Notes under the pieces: generated by a model
Seen by the model: only the letters and a program-made list of their open reading frames with translations
What the model was told of the DNA's origin: nothing
Database searches by the model: none
Shown: positions 60,985 through 64,000 of the stretch, piece after piece
Layout: each line of letters starts with the position of its first letter
Position numbering within the stretch: the first letter of the stretch is position 1
Made by a program: the position numbers and the translations under genes
NCBI GenBank assembly: GCA_018223435.1
Contig: JAGTTO010000001.1
Coordinates: 2,356,001 to 2,420,000, forward strand
Direction: 5' to 3'
Source of the DNA: Lachnospiraceae bacterium Marseille-Q4251
GTDB taxonomy: Bacteria > Bacillota > Clostridia > Lachnospirales > Lachnospiraceae
DNA: 64,000 nt

Positions 60985-61068
60985 ATCATAACATTTTGTT
61001 GTCAGAAAAACAACAAAATGAACGAAAAAAAATTTTTTGTGGACATATTTTCAAAAAAAGGGTATGAT
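60985..61068. promoter_or_regulatory. Divergent promoters and probable LacI operator
   Basis: An inverted repeat ATTTTGTTGT (60993-61002) / ACAACAAAAT (61010-61019) with a 7-bp gap overlaps a minus-strand promoter, TTGTTT (61013-61008) and TATGAT (60990-60985), 17 bp apart. On the plus strand TGGACA (61040-61045) and TATGAT (61063-61068), also 17 bp apart, serve the GH3 gene. A LacI dimer on the dyad would block its own operon and lie 20 bp upstream of the GH3 promoter. Confidence 0.7.
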
Positions 61069-61112
61069 GACACCATCATATGAAGCGCCTGGAGCGCAGA
61101 AAGAGGAGAAGC

Positions 61113-63377
61113 ATGGAAAAATATCAGGACGCGGCCCTCTCGCCCAGAGAAAGAGCAGAGGATCTTCTGGAAAAAATGACACTGAAGGAAAAGGTAGGCC
61201 AGCTGAACCAGCGGCTCTACGGTTTCCGTATTTATGAAAGAGACGGCGAGAACGTTACCTTTACCGAGGAGTTCCGCGAGGAAGTGGAAAAAATGGGGGG
61301 CCTGGGTGTTCTGTACGGTTTTTACCGGGCAGATCCCTGGGCGGATAAAGATGAGAACACGGGCATCACGACCGGTCTTTCCAGGAAAGCCTACAATGCC
61401 CTGCAGAAATATGTGCTGGACCATTCCAGGCTGGGAATCCCGGTGATGATGAGCAGCGAGTGCCCTCACGGCCATCAGGCTCTGGGCGGCGGTCTGCTCC
61501 CGGTCAACCTTGCAGCGGGAGCCACCTTTGATCCGGAGGCTTTAAAGGAAGGCTACGAGGCCTGCGGCCGTCAGCTGAAATCCGGTCATGTGGAGCTGGC
61601 GCTCATGTCTGCTCTCGACGTGCTCCGGGACCCGAGATGGGGAAGAAGCGAGGAGTGCTATTCCGAGGATCCCTATCTTTCCTCCCGGATGGCAGCGGCG
61701 GCCGTCACCGGCATGCAGTCCGAGGGCGTGAGTTGCGTGGCCAAGCATTTCTGCGGCCAGGGCGAGACCACCGGCGGAGTTAATGCCAGCGCAGCGAGAA
61801 TCGGCGAGCAGGAACTCCGGGAGATCCATTTTCCCGCCATGCAGGCTTGCTGTGATGCCGGTGTGGACGGCGTTATGGCTGCCTATAATGAGATCGACGG
61901 CGTTTACTGTCACGGCAACCCCTGGCTTTTAAGAGATGTACTCCGGGAAGAGATGGGCTTTCAGGGCATTGTCATGGCAGACGGTCTGGCTGTGGACTTT
62001 CTTAAAAATACCGAGGGAGATACTCTTCATGCGGGAGCCACCGCCCTCAAAGCCGGCGTGGACGTGGGACTCTGGGACGAATCCTTCTCCAGACTCGGCG
62101 AGGCTGTGGAGAAAGGGCTTGTGGATGAGAAACTTCTGGACGAGGCTGTTCTCCGTGTGCTGGAGCTGAAATTCAAGCGCGGTCTTTTCGAACATCCTTA
62201 TATGGAAGAAAACATGCTCGAAGCTGAGGAGGCAGGCATCAACGCGGCATCCTTAAAACTGGCCAGAGAGTCCGCCGTCCTTCTGAAAAATGAAAAGCAG
62301 GTTCTTCCGCTGAAGGATCATTATAAGAAGATTGCCCTCATCGGCTACCATGCGGCTGACCGTTATGCGATGCTGGGAGATTATACCCCGCCTATGCCGG
62401 AGAGTTCCTGCGTGACCGTTCTATCCGGAATGAAAAACGAGGCTCCGGAAGGTGTTTCTGTGGAATATGCGATGGGTTCCGGCTTCAATCAGGCCGACGG
62501 GGCGGAGCTTGAGAAGGCGCTGAAACTTGCGAAAGAGAGCGATGTCATCGTGGTGGCAGCAGGCGGTTCCTCCTCCCGTTTCGGCGGAGCAGTTTTTGAT
62601 GGAAACGGAGCCGTCTCCAAAGAGAGCGGAAGCCTTTCTATGGACTGCGGCGAGGGTATGGACAGCGCCATGTGCCATATTCCGGCTGCCCAGGAGGAAC
62701 TGATCCTGGAGCTTTCCAAACTGGGAAAACCTCTGGTGGTGCTTCTGATCGCTGGAAGACCTTACTGTATCGAAGAGATCGAAAAAGCTTCCGATGCGGT
62801 GCTTTATTCTTTCTATCCGGGACCCATGGGAGGAAAAGCCCTGGCAGACCTGGTTTATGGAAACTGCTGTCCTTCCGGCAGACTGCCGGCCTCTCTTCCG
62901 CGTCATGTCGGACAGCTTCCTGTCTATTACAATTCCAGGTCTTCTTCCACTGCGGCCTATCGGGATATGGAAAGCCTGCCTCTCCACACCTTTGGCGAGG
63001 GCTTGAGTTATACGGGATTTTCCATTTCTGATGTCAGGACTGCTTTTGTGGAAACAGAGGAAAAGCATTTGGATGTGGATAGCGGGATCCGGGTAAGCTT
63101 CCGGATAAAAAATACCGGAGACCAGGAAGGGACGGCAGTTCCCCTGCTTTTCAGCCGCCGGCTGCAGGGAAGTCCCGTTCCAAGAGTGAAGGAGCTGAAG
63201 GCTTTCACGAGAGTAGAACTGAAGGCAGGAGAAGAAAAAGAAGTTTCCCTGACGGTAAAAAGAAGTGCGCTTGATCCGGTGAAGGTGCCGGGGCGGAGAA
63301 CAGACCGGGCGGACCGGGTGCTTCTGATGCTCACGGAAGGAAAAGATGAGTGCTGGAAGGAAGAAGTGATACTTTAA
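61113..63377 (+). CDS. GH3 beta-glycosidase, canonical domain order
   Basis: A 754-residue GH3 enzyme with the catalytic barrel first. Landmarks are MTLKEKVGQLNQ, VMMSSECPHGHQALGGGLLP, VAKHFCGQGETTGGVN and the nucleophile D290 in GIVMADGLAVDF. The sandwich domain follows (~390-600, ESAVLLKNEKQVLPL), then a fibronectin-like end. No signal peptide. ATG at 61113 follows AGAGGAG; the upstream in-frame ATG lacks a site. Divergent from the CBM9-LacI operon, probably under LacI control. It differs in order and sequence from the other two GH3 genes, so its substrate probably differs. Confidence 0.92.
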   Translation: MEKYQDAALSPRERAEDLLEKMTLKEKVGQLNQRLYGFRIYERDGENVTFTEEFREEVEKMGGLGVLYGFYRADPWADKDENTGITTGLSRKAYNALQKYVLDHSRLGIPVMMSSECPHGHQALGGGLLPVNLAAGATFDPEALKEGYEACGRQLKSGHVELALMSALDVLRDPRWGRSEECYSEDPYLSSRMAAAAVTGMQSEGVSCVAKHFCGQGETTGGVNASAARIGEQELREIHFPAMQACCDAGVDGVMAAYNEIDGVYCHGNPWLLRDVLREEMGFQGIVMADGLAVDFLKNTEGDTLHAGATALKAGVDVGLWDESFSRLGEAVEKGLVDEKLLDEAVLRVLELKFKRGLFEHPYMEENMLEAEEAGINAASLKLARESAVLLKNEKQVLPLKDHYKKIALIGYHAADRYAMLGDYTPPMPESSCVTVLSGMKNEAPEGVSVEYAMGSGFNQADGAELEKALKLAKESDVIVVAAGGSSSRFGGAVFDGNGAVSKESGSLSMDCGEGMDSAMCHIPAAQEELILELSKLGKPLVVLLIAGRPYCIEEIEKASDAVLYSFYPGPMGGKALADLVYGNCCPSGRLPASLPRHVGQLPVYYNSRSSSTAAYRDMESLPLHTFGEGLSYTGFSISDVRTAFVETEEKHLDVDSGIRVSFRIKNTGDQEGTAVPLLFSRRLQGSPVPRVKELKAFTRVELKAGEEKEVSLTVKRSALDPVKVPGRRTDRADRVLLMLTEGKDECWKEEVIL

Positions 63378-63415
63378 CGTGTGCAGATACCATGGCATTT
63401 GCTTAAATTTCCAGT

Positions 63416-63444
63416 TGACATGTTCAAAAGAATGCGATAATATA
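63416..63444 (+). promoter_or_regulatory. Near-consensus promoter in the GH3-lplB spacer
   Basis: TTGACA at 63416-63421 and TAATAT at 63439-63444 are 17 bp apart, with no open frame in the ~90 nt before the next terminator. Confidence 0.75.
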
Positions 63445-63449
63445 AACGA

Positions 63450-63548
63450 TAATATAAAAAAAACAAGTGAACAAAACAGTTGAAACTGTTAAAATATCAA
63501 GAAAAACGGGCGCAAAGAAGCGTAAAAACTTCTTTGCGCCTTATTTTT
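63450..63548 (+). ncRNA. Candidate small RNA or leader ending in a terminator
   Basis: Between the promoter and the hairpin GGCGCAAAGAAG / CTTCTTTGCGCC (63509-63540, then TTATTTTT) there is no gene. AACAGTT-GAA-AACTGTT (about 63467-63484) forms a second small hairpin. The stretch could be a ~95-nt RNA, or a terminator of GH3 with an internal promoter. The hairpin alone is certain. Confidence 0.5.
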
Positions 63549-63634
63549 AAAAATTTCTTTGGGCAATATAGTGAAAAAACGATAATTGAATTTGTGAAAA
63601 ATATCAAAAAATATAAAGAAGTGATAAAATGTAG

Positions 63635-63663
63635 TTGACAAAAAGTGAACTAAAACTTAAAAT
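63635..63663 (+). promoter_or_regulatory. Promoter of the second lplB-like operon
   Basis: TTGACA at 63635-63640 and TAAAAT at 63658-63663 are 17 bp apart. TGTTCA/TGAAC words recur around both promoters here (63422, 63463, 63645, 63759, 63769) and may be regulator half-sites. Confidence 0.65.
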
Positions 63664-63843
63664 AAAAACAACAAAAGCCCTAGTAATCCACAAAAAATGT
63701 AAACTGGATTGGTAACATTATACAAAACAATATATTTGCTAAAGAGAATACAAAACAAGAATGTTCATAATGTTCACTTAACGGAGTACGGTGCCGAAGG
63801 GCAGTTACAAAAGCAACACAAATCCATAAAGGAGGAGAAACAC

Positions 63844-64000
63844 ATGAAAGCAAATCAAACCAAAGTGAAAAAGAAAGGCCGTACGGTCAGAGCTTTCAAG
63901 AGAGATCTGTCGCTCTGGCTGTTCTGTGTGCCGGGTGTGGTGCTGACCTTTATTTTCAGCTACATTCCCATGTACGGTATTCAGCTGGCCTTCCGGAGGT
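63844..64000 (+). CDS. lplB: ABC sugar permease, LplB type (cut by window edge)
   Basis: The visible 52 residues, MKANQTKVKKKGRTVRAFKR, then DLSLWLFCVPGVVLTFIFSY and IPMYGIQLAFRR, are the N-terminus of an LplB-type permease: a basic start, the first membrane helix and the YIPMYGIQLAF motif. AAAGGAGGAG precedes the ATG. It opens a second importer operon, presumably for the oligosaccharide handled by GH130, GH38 and GH3 upstream. The rest lies outside the window. Confidence 0.9.
   Translation, partial: MKANQTKVKKKGRTVRAFKRDLSLWLFCVPGVVLTFIFSYIPMYGIQLAFRR

Overview
The window looks like a piece of the chromosome of a spore-forming gut Firmicute, most likely a Lachnospiraceae (Blautia-like). The evidence is a SpmB spore maturation protein, strong AGGAGG-type ribosome binding sites, YesM/YesN-LplABC carbohydrate uptake genes, GH3 enzymes with permuted domain order, GH130, GH38, GH78 and GH5 enzymes, and a sortase-anchored surface protein. 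The genus is inferred from gene content alone. No rRNA, tRNA, CRISPR array or phage genes were seen.

Layout. 1-6500 is housekeeping: a partial membrane gene, TetR and radical SAM genes in divergent orientation, an acyltransferase, glycerate kinase, SpmB, and an MntA/HepT-type pair whose toxin has lost one T and is frameshifted. 6500-14350 is a worn carbohydrate region: intact GH13, LD-carboxypeptidase and GH5 genes stand among remnants of a sulfatase, a sulfatase maturase, a GH2-like enzyme and a probable esterase. The esterase was split by an IS200/IS605 element, whose left part was in turn entered by a 143-bp MITE with an 8-bp target duplication. 14350-19820 holds a roughly 294-nt structured RNA candidate closed by an 18-position stem, then a 1687-residue surface protein. 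19830-21900 is debris: a MITE relic, a membrane-protein tail, an array of ~52-bp repeats and a decayed GH3 gene.

21900-26530 carries MarR/TSUP exporter, alpha/beta-hydrolase and LysR/MATE genes. 26554-40099 is a coherent locus: two-component system YesM/YesN, an LplABC-type ABC importer, GH78 rhamnosidase, carboxylesterase and GH3 beta-glucosidase. This suggests uptake and stepwise stripping of a rhamnosylated, acylated plant glycoside. 40230-42871 is a metNIQ methionine importer. 43523-48403 holds ROK kinase, SIS isomerase and nucleoside-hydrolase-like genes, with a second IS200/IS605 element between the last two. 48845-51208 holds a hypothetical gene and a MATE gene.

51445-64000 is a mannoside locus: GH3, GH130 mannoside phosphorylase, GH38 alpha-mannosidase, a CBM9-like protein with LacI regulator, a second GH3 of normal domain order, and the start of another LplB permease. 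The simplest reading is use of mannose-containing oligosaccharides such as N-glycan cores. A second structured RNA candidate lies between GH130 and GH38. Two arrays of related ~53-bp repeats flank GH3 sequences in opposite orientation about 33 kb apart.
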